Assembly (NCBI GenBank): GCA_039925965.1
Contig: JBDSXW010000088.1
Span: forward strand, 7,158-71,157
DNA length: 64,000 nucleotides
Direction: 5' to 3'
DNA from: JAZKFT01 sp039925965
Lineage (GTDB): Bacteria; Bacteroidota; Bacteroidia; Chitinophagales; Chitinophagaceae
Below the pieces are notes generated by a model that saw only the letters and a program-made list of their open reading frames with translations, did not search any database and was not told the DNA's origin. Position 1 is the stretch's first letter. Each line of letters opens with the position of its first letter. A program made the position numbers and the translations under genes. This document shows, one piece after another, positions 52,790 to 62,783 of the stretch.

Positions 52790-54217
52790 ATGCCACACGA
52801 AGCCATTTCCGTTTTCGATATGTTTAAGATTGGCGTTGGACCTTCCAGCAGCCATACCCTTGGCCCCTGGCGAGCGGCACAAAAATTTGTAACGAAGCTG
52901 GCCCGCCAAAACCGCTTGGGGCAAGTAACCCATGTGCAGGTGCTTTTATATGGTTCGCTGGCCAAAACCGGCCATGGCCATGGCACCGATATCGCCACTA
53001 TGCTGGGGCTTTGCAACGAAGACCCGGTGACCATTGAGGTCAATTCTATTGATCCGAAAATTGATGTGATCCGGACCAAACACCGGCTCAACCTGGGCGG
53101 TAGCAACTTGCTGCCTTTTAACCCTGAACATGATGTGCAGTTTTTAATGACCGAATCGCTGCCTTTCCATCCCAATGCTATGAGTATCCTTGCGGGTTTT
53201 GAAAATGGCGATTCCATTTGCGAAACATATTATTCGATTGGCGGTGGATTTGTGGTGCAGGAACATGAGGCTGCCACGGCCATGCAGGAGGTGCAGTTGC
53301 CTTTCCCCATCGATAACGCTGACGACATTTTGCACTGGTGCATCAAAACCGGGCTGGCGGTGAATGAAATCGTGCTGGAAAATGAAAATACCTGGCGCAG
53401 TGAAGCCGACACAAGGGCAGGTGTGAAGAACATATGGGACGCTATGAAAAACTGCATCTATCGTGGTTGCCATACCCAGGGGTACCTGCCGGGTGGCCTC
53501 AACGTAAAGCGCCGTGCATACGACCTGAACAAAAGATTACTTAAAGATAGAAACTACAGCAACTTCAGCGAGTGGGTTGCCGCAATAAAAGAGGGCAGCC
53601 AAAGCTTCACCTATATTCTGGATTGGGTCAGTTGCTTTGCCCTGGCTGTCAACGAAGAAAATGCATCATTTGGCCGAGTGGTTACCGCTCCAACCAATGG
53701 CGCTGCTGGCGTAATTCCGGCCGTGCTTCAATATTATATCGTTTTTTGCGGCGGGCAGGATGAAGATAAAATTTTCAGGTTCCTGCTCACGGCTTCTGAA
53801 ATCGGCAGCATTTTTAAGAAAGGCGCTACGATCAGCGCCGCTATGGGTGGCTGCCAGGCGGAAATCGGCGTGAGCAGTGCCATGGCCGCCGCAGCACTCA
53901 CAGAAGCGCTGGGAGGCACTCAAAAGCAGGTATTAATGGCGGCTGAGATCGCTATGGAACACCACCTCGGCCTGACCTGCGACCCGATCGGCGGACTGGT
54001 ACAGATACCCTGCATCGAACGGAACACCATGGGTGCCATCAAGGCCATTACCGCCTCGCAGCTGGCACTGCAAAGCACCCCCGATTTCGCCGTGGTAAGT
54101 CTCGACAAAGTGATCCGCACCATGTGGCAAACCGCCCTGGATATGAACAGCAAATACAAGGAAACCAGCGATGGTGGATTGGCGGTGGATGTGCCGCTGG
54201 GGTTGAGTGAATGCTAA
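52790..54217 (+). CDS. sdaA: L-serine dehydratase (single-chain, iron-sulfur type)
   Basis: The 475-residue protein fuses the beta domain (GPSSSHT at 17-23; HGTDIATMLGL) and the alpha domain (RVVTAPTNGAAGVIPAVLQY, 20 residues; MGGCQAEIGVSSAMAA; PIGGLVQIPCIERN). It deaminates L-serine to pyruvate and ammonia with a [4Fe-4S] cluster held by cysteines in the alpha domain. The length is normal for the single-chain type. It is a stand-alone gene after a terminator. Confidence 0.94.
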   Translation: MPHEAISVFDMFKIGVGPSSSHTLGPWRAAQKFVTKLARQNRLGQVTHVQVLLYGSLAKTGHGHGTDIATMLGLCNEDPVTIEVNSIDPKIDVIRTKHRLNLGGSNLLPFNPEHDVQFLMTESLPFHPNAMSILAGFENGDSICETYYSIGGGFVVQEHEAATAMQEVQLPFPIDNADDILHWCIKTGLAVNEIVLENENTWRSEADTRAGVKNIWDAMKNCIYRGCHTQGYLPGGLNVKRRAYDLNKRLLKDRNYSNFSEWVAAIKEGSQSFTYILDWVSCFALAVNEENASFGRVVTAPTNGAAGVIPAVLQYYIVFCGGQDEDKIFRFLLTASEIGSIFKKGATISAAMGGCQAEIGVSSAMAAAALTEALGGTQKQVLMAAEIAMEHHLGLTCDPIGGLVQIPCIERNTMGAIKAITASQLALQSTPDFAVVSLDKVIRTMWQTALDMNSKYKETSDGGLAVDVPLGLSEC

Positions 54218-54290
54218 ATTGTGGTTATCGGTTTATTTGTTCATTGAGTCATTGAGGCAATGGTTATCAACGCCCTGCAGAACTACCTGC

Positions 54291-57048
54291 TTAGTGTATT
54301 GTAAGGTTGCCCTGAACGATAAAAGTTTTACCTGTTTTAACGGTAATTTTTCCACCAGCATCGATGGCTTGGGGCACGTTTAAAATGCAAGATCCGGAAG
54401 ATGGATCAATGGTGACTTCGCTGCCATTTGGCAAAGGCGTTGGTGGCAGCATACCGTTTGACCAGTTGCCGGGCAGGTTCCAGTTGCCGTTTCCTGTAAA
54501 GGCGTAGCCATTGGAAGGCGTGCCGGAGTTGTTGAAACGAGCCATTGTAAAAGTGTGACCATTACCACCAAAAATATACCCCGTGTAGTAACGCCAATAT
54601 TGGTAGGGTGGTTCGGAATAATCCCAGGTATCTGTATTACCGGTGACGATAATTTTGCCATCTGCCTGTACGCATATTTGTCCCCAACTTGTCCCTGTAG
54701 TGTCCCGGTCCATTTCTCTTCTGCCCTGAATACCAAAACCCGTGTCGCTGCTTCCATTTGTTTGTAACCGAAGCATAACAAAGCTGTAATAGTACTCGTT
54801 CGTAAATTGATAGAAGCCGCTTCCCGCCAGTAATAGTTTGCCGTCTGGCTGTATCGCCATCGATCGGTAAAACCCATCTTTATAAGCCATTGTACTTAAG
54901 CCGTTTACGCCATAACTGCTATCAATGGTGCCGTTGACATTAAACCGGCGCACCCGGTCAATACCATCGATCACGAGTATTTTATTATCAGACTGAATGG
55001 TGAACATCAAAGATGGCCCATTCAGCCCTGTTGATACCGAATCACCGTTATTAAAACTTAAGTCCACAGAACCATTTGCATTATATCGCCGCAAATGATA
55101 ACCAAGATTAGAAATACCACCACACACAATCTTTCCATTTGTTTGTAAGGCGACAGTAAGTCCGGATGATTTCATGGTTATTTTTCCATTCGTTCCAAAA
55201 CTGTTATCATAGGTTCCATCTACATTTATTCGCGCCAGGTAAAAGGTGTCATAAATGCTAGCGTATCCTGAGCTTCGGTAATATGAAATATAAATCCTGG
55301 CCGCCAGCGTGTCGACGATCACCGCCTGGGTCGTTGGGCCAACCAGGTACGGCAGGCCTAATGAAACCTCTTTTCTACCGTAAATCCCAAAACTGGAATC
55401 AAGGCGGCCATTTCCCTGGAACTGAACCAGCATCATTTTCTCCCCGTCTAACTCTGTGAAAGCAGAAAATATGGTCAGGATCTTCCCATTCGGAGCTTGA
55501 TAAATAGCAGCTTTGTCAATATAGCTGACCCCCATCAACGGGTAATATGTTTTCCCGTTGCTACCGAAAGCACTGTCTGGCGCCCCGCTACTTAAATGCC
55601 TGGATAAAAGGATGGACCAGGATGTGCCTGATCCACACATCCTTAAATTGAGTATTTTTTGATCGGGCTGCAGATAAATGGCGAGGGAGTTATAATCGTC
55701 CGAACTTGAACCAATTTCTGCAATTGTTTTCGAATTGGATCCAAAACCCATGTCTGGCTGACCAGTTGCTGATAGCCTTGTCAGGGCTAACATATCTTTC
55801 TTTCCGTCATTGTAATAGCCGGACAATATAATTTTCCCGTCTGTTTGTATGCATGGCATCAGAGCAACGTCCGCGTTGTTGGTTAATGGCACAGGCGCAT
55901 AGCCATCACCATCAAAACTGGCATCAAGGGAACCATTGGTGTTAACTCTCGCTGCTGCAAAATCATAATTATTGGAGAAGTTGTTAGACACCCCAGCCAT
56001 TACTATTTTACCATCTGTTTGTAACGCTATCGACCCCGACAACTTGTATCCGGACGACGCAGGCATCTCTACAATGCCATTTCCGTTAAAAGAACTGTCG
56101 AAGTTTCCATTATTACGTACACGGATAATTATACCATACACAAATCCCCCATTGTCGTATCCATTTCCGCCAAATAAAAATTTCCCATCTGGCTGCATTA
56201 CCATTTCGGTAAAACGAGTGTGGATCCCAGTGGACAAACCTGGTGGCACTAGCTCGGAATAGCCATTAAATCCAAAAGATGAATCAGGGATACCAGTGGC
56301 CTTGAACTTAACAATAAAGGCAGCTGAATATTGCTGCGCAGCCGCCATTACTACAATTTCACCGTCTGCTTGAACCGCAAGCGTTTTTATCCCCAGTGCA
56401 AAAGTATGTGGCAAATAACTTTCCATAACATACCTGCCATTCGTACCAAAACTACTATCAAAACTACCGCTGGCTTTTAGTTTGCAAAGCCCGAAAATTA
56501 CCGTCTGCAAAACCTGCATACTGGAGCACGGCGACTATTGAATTGCCAGGTAAAACCACAAACCTGCTGCAAACCGCCGCTTCGCCCTCATCAAAGACCA
56601 GTTGCCCGTTACCGTTGAAACTACTGTCAAAACTGCCGGTGGTGTTTAGCCGGAAAAGGAATGGATTGCCGACGGTTTTCTTGATCGTTCCGCTTACCAA
56701 TATCCTGCCATCAGCCTGGAGATGGATATCGGTACCGCAATTGTCAATGTTATCATTTTCTAAAATTGTCACCTTGCCGTTGGTTCCAAAACCCGGATCC
56801 GGAATACCATTACCCAGGTATCGCAGGATGATGGTTTTATCGACTCCGTTTACCACCGCAGTCGCCAATACTAGAATTTTACCATCGCTTTGCAAGATCG
56901 TGGCATTGTTACGAATGGTACTAAAACCGGCGTTTTCTACCACTTTGCCATTGTTGCCAAAGCCGAGATCTAAAGAACCTGGCTGGGCAGTGGCGGCATT
57001 TGCAGCCGTAATAATCAATAGTAAAAACCGCCACCTGATTTGTTTCAT
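54291..57048 (-). pseudogene. delta-60 repeat protein split by a +1 frameshift
   Basis: Two overlapping minus-strand frames together make one protein of about 918 residues. The first (from ATG 57048, with signal peptide QIRWRFLLLIITAANAATAQ) ends after a shift near 56481-56483; the second carries on to 54291. Removing one A from the AAA there joins NFRALQ directly to LKASGSFDSSFG with the repeat register kept, and the length of 2758 bases fits one extra base. The protein is made of delta-60 repeats (Asp-x-Ser-Phe-Gly, then IAxQxDGKI), likely forming a propeller, and ends in a sorting-domain-like region. It could be a pseudogene, a phase-variable gene or a sequencing error. Confidence 0.8.
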
Positions 57049-57144
57049 ATTTCTAATAGCAGTGATAACAGCCATCAGCAACATTACGGAAAATGAGGTT
57101 CGCATTAATTGGAAACAATCTGCCTTCAATAGATCCTACAATCG

Positions 57145-58212
57145 TCATGGAGTTTCAGTCAAACTCTTTCCATACAGTGCTTCTGCTTTGGCAATAAGCT
57201 CCTGACCTGCATGTTGCAGCGGACTACATTGCGTGTATACCTCATCTTTAATAAAGCGGATACAGTCACTCGTGTAGTTAAAACGGCCACTGCGGTGTTC
57301 TGCATCAAATGACTCGTGGGTAAAAATATCGTTCCAGCATAGCCCGTAGTTGTCAAGTAACTGGGCTTCCCAAATTTTTATTTTACCAGGCCAGACGTTC
57401 TTGTATCGTTCAATATTTTGCCTGGTCATTTCTGCGGATCCGCCGGCATAGCGCTCATCGGCGGGCGCATATTTTGTGTAGGCATCCACCCACAGGTGCA
57501 GGCCCATAATCAGCTTTATCCAAAGCTGCTGTAAATGTTCGTATTTTCTAAGCCCTGCTTCTGTATCATCCAGGATTTTTGAGTGCTCCAATATATATAC
57601 CACCGTATTGGGAACGCCGAAGGAAGCTGTTGCGGCCAGTTCATCATATATAGATAAAACAGCCTTTGATCTACGAAGCATGGGCGGATGAATCAGCTCT
57701 TCATAGAAGGCTACATCGGCCAGCAGGTACTTCCTGTTTACAATTGTTCCTTCCATCGCCTTATCCAATCCCTGCTCGATCATGAGCCGCAAAAAAGTTG
57801 GATAGTTCACACCGCTGCGGCCGAGGTTGATTACATCCTGCACTGCCTTGGTAAGCGTTTCCTTGTCTTTATGATTCAAATAATTAGGCAGGCAATCTTC
57901 ATAAGCTTTCAGGGTTTGCTCCAAGAGGGCTGTATCGTTATAAGCAGCGCCGCCCTGTGAATATTGCGAGGTGGCGGCGGCGCTTAGCAGTTTGGCGTAT
58001 TCGTTGCTGAAGTTTACAAAATACCCGCCGGTAGTGAGTTTGGCGTTAAAAGCGCTGAAGTCGCTCATCTCCATAGCCAGCGTCTCCATCTCATCCATAA
58101 TCCGGCACATATTGTCGAAAGCTTCGCCGGAATGGCCCTGGTCTTTGCAACCAGCTACCATGGTTCTGAAAGCACCAAGCATAGCATCGCTCATGGTTTT
58201 ATCTATGGGCAT
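57145..58212 (-). CDS. unrecognised 355-residue helical protein
   Basis: I do not recognise a family. The protein is predicted mostly helical and soluble, with no signal peptide. Notable parts are an N-terminal helix with AGCKDQGHSGEAFDNMC, FAKLLSAAATSQYSQGG-like loop, WIKLIMGLHLWVDAYTKYAP (20 residues) and a C-terminus with cysteines (YTSDCIRFIKDEVYTQCSP). It lies downstream of another unrecognised gene on the same strand, with a palindromic repeat element between them. The two may form one unit. Confidence 0.6.
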   Translation of the reverse strand: MPIDKTMSDAMLGAFRTMVAGCKDQGHSGEAFDNMCRIMDEMETLAMEMSDFSAFNAKLTTGGYFVNFSNEYAKLLSAAATSQYSQGGAAYNDTALLEQTLKAYEDCLPNYLNHKDKETLTKAVQDVINLGRSGVNYPTFLRLMIEQGLDKAMEGTIVNRKYLLADVAFYEELIHPPMLRRSKAVLSIYDELAATASFGVPNTVVYILEHSKILDDTEAGLRKYEHLQQLWIKLIMGLHLWVDAYTKYAPADERYAGGSAEMTRQNIERYKNVWPGKIKIWEAQLLDNYGLCWNDIFTHESFDAEHRSGRFNYTSDCIRFIKDEVYTQCSPLQHAGQELIAKAEALYGKSLTETP

Positions 58213-58273
58213 AACGGATATTTTATTTGTGTAAATAAATTCATATAATCATTGCGAATCCACCTGCCAGTCT

Positions 58274-58393
58274 TTGCGAGGCGGGTTCTTGCCCAAGGAA
58301 GTAATCTGTTCAATTTTTGTCAGCGGAGCTGCGCAGGCACTAATCATTCCTGATAAATATCGGTGGGATTGCTTCGGGCGGGAACCCTCGCAA
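58274..58393. repeat. MITE-like inverted repeat of the TTGCGAGG...CCTCGCAA type
   Basis: TTGCGAGG (58274-58281) is mirrored by CCTCGCAA (58386-58393). Inside them GGAAGTAATC (left) and GGATTGCTTC (right) are near reverse complements, as are GGCGGGTTCTTGCCC and GGGCGGGAACCC. The pattern is that of the widespread 'ATTGCGAGG...GAAGCAATC' palindromic repeats of bacteria. It occupies the gap between the two unrecognised genes. Confidence 0.7.
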
Positions 58394-58417
58394 TAACGAT
58401 GGGGGTCGGTTCATTTA

Positions 58418-59089
58418 TCAACCCACCAGCGCCCTATGCTCGTCAATGCGTTGCTTTAACACCGCATCATTCAGGGGGCATTTTTTTCGATGCCGGTGCT
58501 GCCAGAGCAGATCATAATCAAATTGCCAGCCGGGTGCATAATTTCTGATGGCGGTTAAAAACATGGCTGTAATTTCTGCAAATGATTTTCGGGTCATAGC
58601 TTCTTCCTTCTGTAATTCAGTTATATAGGAAGCAGGCGCAATTGCCTTCTGTGCAACCTCAACATTTTCCAAACAACCAATGGCGGTGGTAAAAAAATGG
58701 GTAGGCCACAGTGTATCTGTCAATACCTCGGTATCATTCCGCGTTTGTATGTCACTCACCACAGAAACGATTTGCATGGCCTCCGTAGTAGCCTGTATTT
58801 TATCAAGTATATTCTGCTGGCCTTTAGCCTTGATCGTTTCCTTTTCTGCGTAGTAAAACTGTAGCCGGCAGGTCGCCTGGTCTGTTACAAGCGCCACGCC
58901 ATTCCGAACACTTAAATCACGGAAGCTGGCAGCCTTTGTCTGCATGAGATCGTCCATGGAAACGGCATCTGCCATGCAGTCGTACAGGGCTTTTTCGCTG
59001 AGATAGGATTGGGCAAACAGCGGGTCGCCTTCGTACCGTTGCATCCTTCGCTGGTAGTAGGCCTTATAGTCTTCGAGAATGGCATCCAT
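58418..59089 (-). CDS. unrecognised 223-residue helical protein
   Basis: No family is recognised. The protein is mostly helical, without signal peptide or membrane helix. It starts MDAILEDYKAYYQRRMQRYE, has a central stretch QQNILDKIQATTEAMQIVS and ends WQHRHRKKCPLNDAVLKQRI (20 residues). It lies upstream of the 355-residue protein on the same strand. An inverted repeat (59221-59293) separates it from polA. Confidence 0.6.
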   Translation of the reverse strand: MDAILEDYKAYYQRRMQRYEGDPLFAQSYLSEKALYDCMADAVSMDDLMQTKAASFRDLSVRNGVALVTDQATCRLQFYYAEKETIKAKGQQNILDKIQATTEAMQIVSVVSDIQTRNDTEVLTDTLWPTHFFTTAIGCLENVEVAQKAIAPASYITELQKEEAMTRKSFAEITAMFLTAIRNYAPGWQFDYDLLWQHRHRKKCPLNDAVLKQRIDEHRALVG

Positions 59090-59220
59090 GGGCTGGTATT
59101 TTACGGTATAAAAGTACCCCGACTATTGAAGATTAGCCCTACCATATCTAAACCCATATCCACCGGCGATGAAGAAACATACATTGTGAAGCATTGTTTC
59201 GTCATTAGTCATTGGTCTTT

Positions 59221-59293
59221 TGGTCAATAGGTCACTGGAAACTGGATCATTATTCATTGATTCGTAGGTCAATAATTACTGACTTATTGACCA
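59221..59293. repeat. imperfect inverted repeat between polA and the unrecognised gene
   Basis: Arms TGGTCAATAGGTCACTG (59221-59237) and 59277-59293 are reverse complements at 14 of 17 positions. Further TCATTAGTCATTGG and GTCAATAATTACTGA words lie around them. It belongs to the same style as the spacers near GT2, CNNM and tatC. Confidence 0.6.
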
Positions 59294-59337
59294 CTGACCC
59301 AAGGACTATTCCCGAGCTTTGCGATATGCCCAATGTG

Positions 59338-62178
59338 TTAGTGCGCTGCCAGCCAGTTTTCGCCCACCCCTACTTCTGCATCCGTAGGCACACCATTCGG
59401 CAGCAGTAGCGCATTTTGCATCGAGGTTAAGATCAGGGGCTTAAAGATTTCCACTTCGTCCTTTGGTACATCAAAAACCAATTCGTCATGCACCTGCAAC
59501 AGCATGCGACCTTTGAGGGTTGATTCCTGAATCTTTTTGCCAATTGTAATCATGGCCAGTTTGATCATATCGGCAGCCGTACCCTGTATGGGGCTATTGA
59601 TCGCATTGCGCTCGGCAAAACCACGCACTGTAAAATTGCTGCTGTTGATATCCCGCAACCAGCGTTTACGACCCAGAAGCGTTTCCACGTAACCGTGCTC
59701 CTTGGCGAAGTTGATGGTATCGTCCATATACTTCTGTATGTTTGGGAATTGCAATTTGTAATTATCGATAATCTCTTTTGCTTCGCCGCGGCTGACACCC
59801 AGGTTCTCCGCAAGCCCGAAAGCCCCCTGCCCATAGATGATACCAAAATTCACACTCTTGGCTTTATACCGCATCTCTTTGGTAACGGCGCTTTCCTCTA
59901 CATTAAATACTTTGGCAGCTGTAGCGGTATGGATGTCTTTGCCGATTCTGAAGGCTTCGCACATATTCGGATCGCCACTGATAGCCGCCACGATGCGCAA
60001 TTCGATCTGCGAATAATCGGCACTCATCAGCAGGTGATCCGCATCACGTGGAATAAAGGCCTTTCGAATTTCGCGGCCGCGTTCTGTGCGTACCGGTATA
60101 TTCTGCAGGTTGGGGTTGTTGCTGCTCAGCCTTCCGGTAACAGCCACCGCCTGCGCGTAGGATGTATGCACCCGCCCGGTTCTGGCATTGATCAACTGCG
60201 GTAGCGCATCCACATAGGTGGACTTTAATTTGGTTAGTTCCCTGAAGCCAAGAATATCGTCTACGATTTTGTTTTCCTTGGCGAGTTTTAATAATACGTC
60301 CTCACCTGTAGCGTATTGACCGGTCTTGGTTTTTTTAGCTTTGGGGTCAATCTTCATTTTATCGAATAGTACTTCGCCCAATTGTTTGGGTGAGGCCAGG
60401 TTGAATTTTACGCCTGCCCGTTCGTACACATTGGCTTCGTATTGTTTCGCATCTTTCTCCAGCACTTTCGAATACTCGTTCAGAAAATCCATATCTACCC
60501 GGATGCCTTCAAACTCCATATTGGTCAATACTTTTACCAGTGGATTTTCCACTTCTTCCAGCACCCGATCCGTTTTTTTTGTAATCACCAACGGGGCAAA
60601 TACCTGCTTTAACTGTAGGGTGATATCGGCATCTTCAGCGGCATATTCTTTTACTTTCTCAATCTCTACATCCCGCATGGTGCCCTGTGTCTTTCCTTTT
60701 TTGCCAATGAGTTCTTCGATATGTACGGGTTCGTAACCCAGGTATTGGGCACTCAGGAGATCCATACTGCGCCTGCCTTCCGGCTCAATTACATAATGCG
60801 CCAGCATGGTATCGTAGATTTGGCCTTTGGGTTCTATACCATACCATTTTAGCACCAAAAGGTCATACTTGGTATTTTGACCAATCAGCAGGATATCTTC
60901 TTTGTCAAACAAAGGCTTAAAAAGTTCTAATAGCATTTTGGTGCCCTCCTGATCGGCCGGGCAGGGTGCGTAGTAACCTTCGCCCGGTTTGTAACTAAAA
61001 CTAAGACCTACCAGTTCGCAGGCGTTGGCGTCGAGACCGGTAGTCTCTGTGTCGAAACTGATCTCCTTTTGCAGCAGCGCTTCGGCCACAAACTTTTTGA
61101 TAGCTGCTTCACCTTGGAGCAAGTAATATTCGTGGGTTGTATTATTGATGTTTTTGTCGGCGATCATGCCACTTCTTTCCGGTCCTTCCTCGTCCAGGGA
61201 TTCGGCTGCTTTGGGTGGAGTTGCTGACTCCACAGCATTATTAAAAAGATCCATTTGTGCAGCCACAGGCGCTGTGGTTTCAGGGCCTGGGTTGTAAGCA
61301 TTGAAATTTTCGCCCAGAATGCGTTTGCCCAAAGTTTTAAACTCCAGTTCGGTAAATACCTCTTCCAGGGAGGTCTTATTAAATTCTTTCAACCTGAAAT
61401 TTTCCTCATGAAATTCGCAGGGCACATCGAGTATAATGGTGGCCAGTTTCTTACTCATAATCGCAAGGTCTTTTCCATTGCGGATCTTTTCGCCCAGCGC
61501 CCCCTTTATATTATCTGCATCTGCCAGCACGTTCTCAAGCGTTTCGTATTGGGCTAATAACTTAGCCGCTGTTTTTTCTCCTACCCCTGGAATGCCTGGA
61601 ATATTATCCGCGCTATCGCCCATTAAACCCAGGATGTCGATCACCTGGCTTACATCTTTGATACCCCATTTTTCGCACACTTCTTTTACGCCCAAAATCT
61701 CTTTATCGTTGCCATAAGCCGGGGGTTTATACATAAAGATATTTTCGCTTACCAGCTGGCCGTAGTCTTTATCGGGCGTAACCATATATACCTGATAGCC
61801 ATCTTTCTCTGCCTGCTTTGCCAGGGCGCCAATAATGTCATCCGCTTCGTACCCATCACATTCCACTACGGGCAAATTGAAGCCTTCAATTATCCGCTTG
61901 ATATCCGGTATGGATGCTAAGAGGTCTTCCGGCGCCTCCTGGCGGTTGGCTTTGTACCCGGAGAAATCGGTATGTCTTTCCGTGGGCGCATGCGTATCAA
62001 AACAAACCGCGAGGTGGGTCGGTTTTTCTTTATTGATGATTTCGATCAGCGTATTGGTAAATCCAAACTGGGCATTGGTATTTTTCCCTTTGGAGGTAAT
62101 GCGTGGGCTGCGGATCAATGCGTAATAAGCACGGTAAATAAGTGCCAGGGCATCCAGCAGGTACAGTTTTTTCTTCAT
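59338..62178 (-). CDS. polA: DNA polymerase I
   Basis: The 946-residue enzyme has all three domains. The 5'-3' exonuclease spans 1-290, with the metal-site run DGYEADD (108-114). The 3'-5' exonuclease is intact: Asp376 and Glu378 in FDTETTG, IGQNTKYD, and YAAEDADI. The polymerase has motif A (MSADYSQIELR), motif B (RYKAKSVNFGIIYG) and motif C (QVHDELVF). An acidic, Ala-rich linker (295-340) is longer than in E. coli. It repairs DNA and removes Okazaki primers. It is transcribed alone. Confidence 0.97.
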   Translation of the reverse strand: MKKKLYLLDALALIYRAYYALIRSPRITSKGKNTNAQFGFTNTLIEIINKEKPTHLAVCFDTHAPTERHTDFSGYKANRQEAPEDLLASIPDIKRIIEGFNLPVVECDGYEADDIIGALAKQAEKDGYQVYMVTPDKDYGQLVSENIFMYKPPAYGNDKEILGVKEVCEKWGIKDVSQVIDILGLMGDSADNIPGIPGVGEKTAAKLLAQYETLENVLADADNIKGALGEKIRNGKDLAIMSKKLATIILDVPCEFHEENFRLKEFNKTSLEEVFTELEFKTLGKRILGENFNAYNPGPETTAPVAAQMDLFNNAVESATPPKAAESLDEEGPERSGMIADKNINNTTHEYYLLQGEAAIKKFVAEALLQKEISFDTETTGLDANACELVGLSFSYKPGEGYYAPCPADQEGTKMLLELFKPLFDKEDILLIGQNTKYDLLVLKWYGIEPKGQIYDTMLAHYVIEPEGRRSMDLLSAQYLGYEPVHIEELIGKKGKTQGTMRDVEIEKVKEYAAEDADITLQLKQVFAPLVITKKTDRVLEEVENPLVKVLTNMEFEGIRVDMDFLNEYSKVLEKDAKQYEANVYERAGVKFNLASPKQLGEVLFDKMKIDPKAKKTKTGQYATGEDVLLKLAKENKIVDDILGFRELTKLKSTYVDALPQLINARTGRVHTSYAQAVAVTGRLSSNNPNLQNIPVRTERGREIRKAFIPRDADHLLMSADYSQIELRIVAAISGDPNMCEAFRIGKDIHTATAAKVFNVEESAVTKEMRYKAKSVNFGIIYGQGAFGLAENLGVSRGEAKEIIDNYKLQFPNIQKYMDDTINFAKEHGYVETLLGRKRWLRDINSSNFTVRGFAERNAINSPIQGTAADMIKLAMITIGKKIQESTLKGRMLLQVHDELVFDVPKDEVEIFKPLILTSMQNALLLPNGVPTDAEVGVGENWLAAH

Positions 62179-62212
62179 GGTGGCAAGGTAAAGAAACGGA
62201 TCGCAAGTAGCA

Positions 62213-62276
62213 AGAATCTGGCTGGTGGTAGGTGGGGAGCAGCGAGAATCTGGCTAGTAGTAAGTGGGGAATGGCG
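62213..62276. repeat. two adjacent 32-bp direct repeats upstream of polA
   Basis: The units 62213-62244 and 62245-62276 share AGAATCTGGCT, then GTRGTARGTGGGGA and end GCG. A partial third copy (AGAAACCAGCG) follows. The word AGTAGTAAGTGGG at 62256-62268 appears inverted at 62752-62764, on the far side of the small acidic-protein gene, so that gene is enclosed by a 13-bp inverted repeat. Confidence 0.7.
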
Positions 62277-62357
62277 AGAAACCAGCGGGAAGGTAGTTCC
62301 TCATCATTTTGGAACTAGATCCTTGATCCTGGGACTGTGGACATTGAACCTTGATTC

Positions 62358-62681
62358 TTAACCCTGATCGCTTACTTGCTCGGTGGCACCGAAAGCGCCG
62401 CCACTTCCGTCGGATAGTGCTTCGTTCGTTTCGGCCACTTTATCCTGGGCATGTTCTTTTTGCGCATCCGTCATTTTATCGCCATCGATCACTTCTACGG
62501 CAGCATGAGTTTTTTCAGTTGCTGTTTCGGGAGCAATCATTTCTTTCGAAGCCTGGCCACCTGGGAATCCTTTAAAATCCTCGTCCGTTTTGGCATCGGG
62601 GCTGTTTTGTACATCTTCCCCTGATGCCATGGCATTCGTCTTTTTATAATCGAGGTAGCTGCGGAATCTTCTATTTTTCAT
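62358..62681 (-). CDS. unrecognised small acidic protein
   Basis: The 107-residue protein has a basic start (MKNRRFRSYLDYKKTNAMAS, 20 residues) and then a low-complexity, strongly acidic and hydrophilic body rich in Glu, Asp, Ala, Lys and Gly, with no predicted hydrophobic core. It is probably disordered. No family is recognised. The start at 62681 is preferred over the longer frame. It is enclosed by a short inverted repeat and lies between polA and the Lrp-type regulator gene. Confidence 0.6.
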   Translation of the reverse strand: MKNRRFRSYLDYKKTNAMASGEDVQNSPDAKTDEDFKGFPGGQASKEMIAPETATEKTHAAVEVIDGDKMTDAQKEHAQDKVAETNEALSDGSGGAFGATEQVSDQG

Positions 62682-62783
62682 AACGCATAAGAAATAATGA
62701 TAATGAAATAATTGACAATGGAGAATGAGGAAATGGAGAATCTGGCAGCGACCCACTTACTACTTATACTTACTACTTGCCAA

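Noticed and set aside
54291..57129. Two separate delta-60 genes
   Set aside because: One base removed joins them in perfect repeat register, and the downstream frame has no signal peptide of its own.
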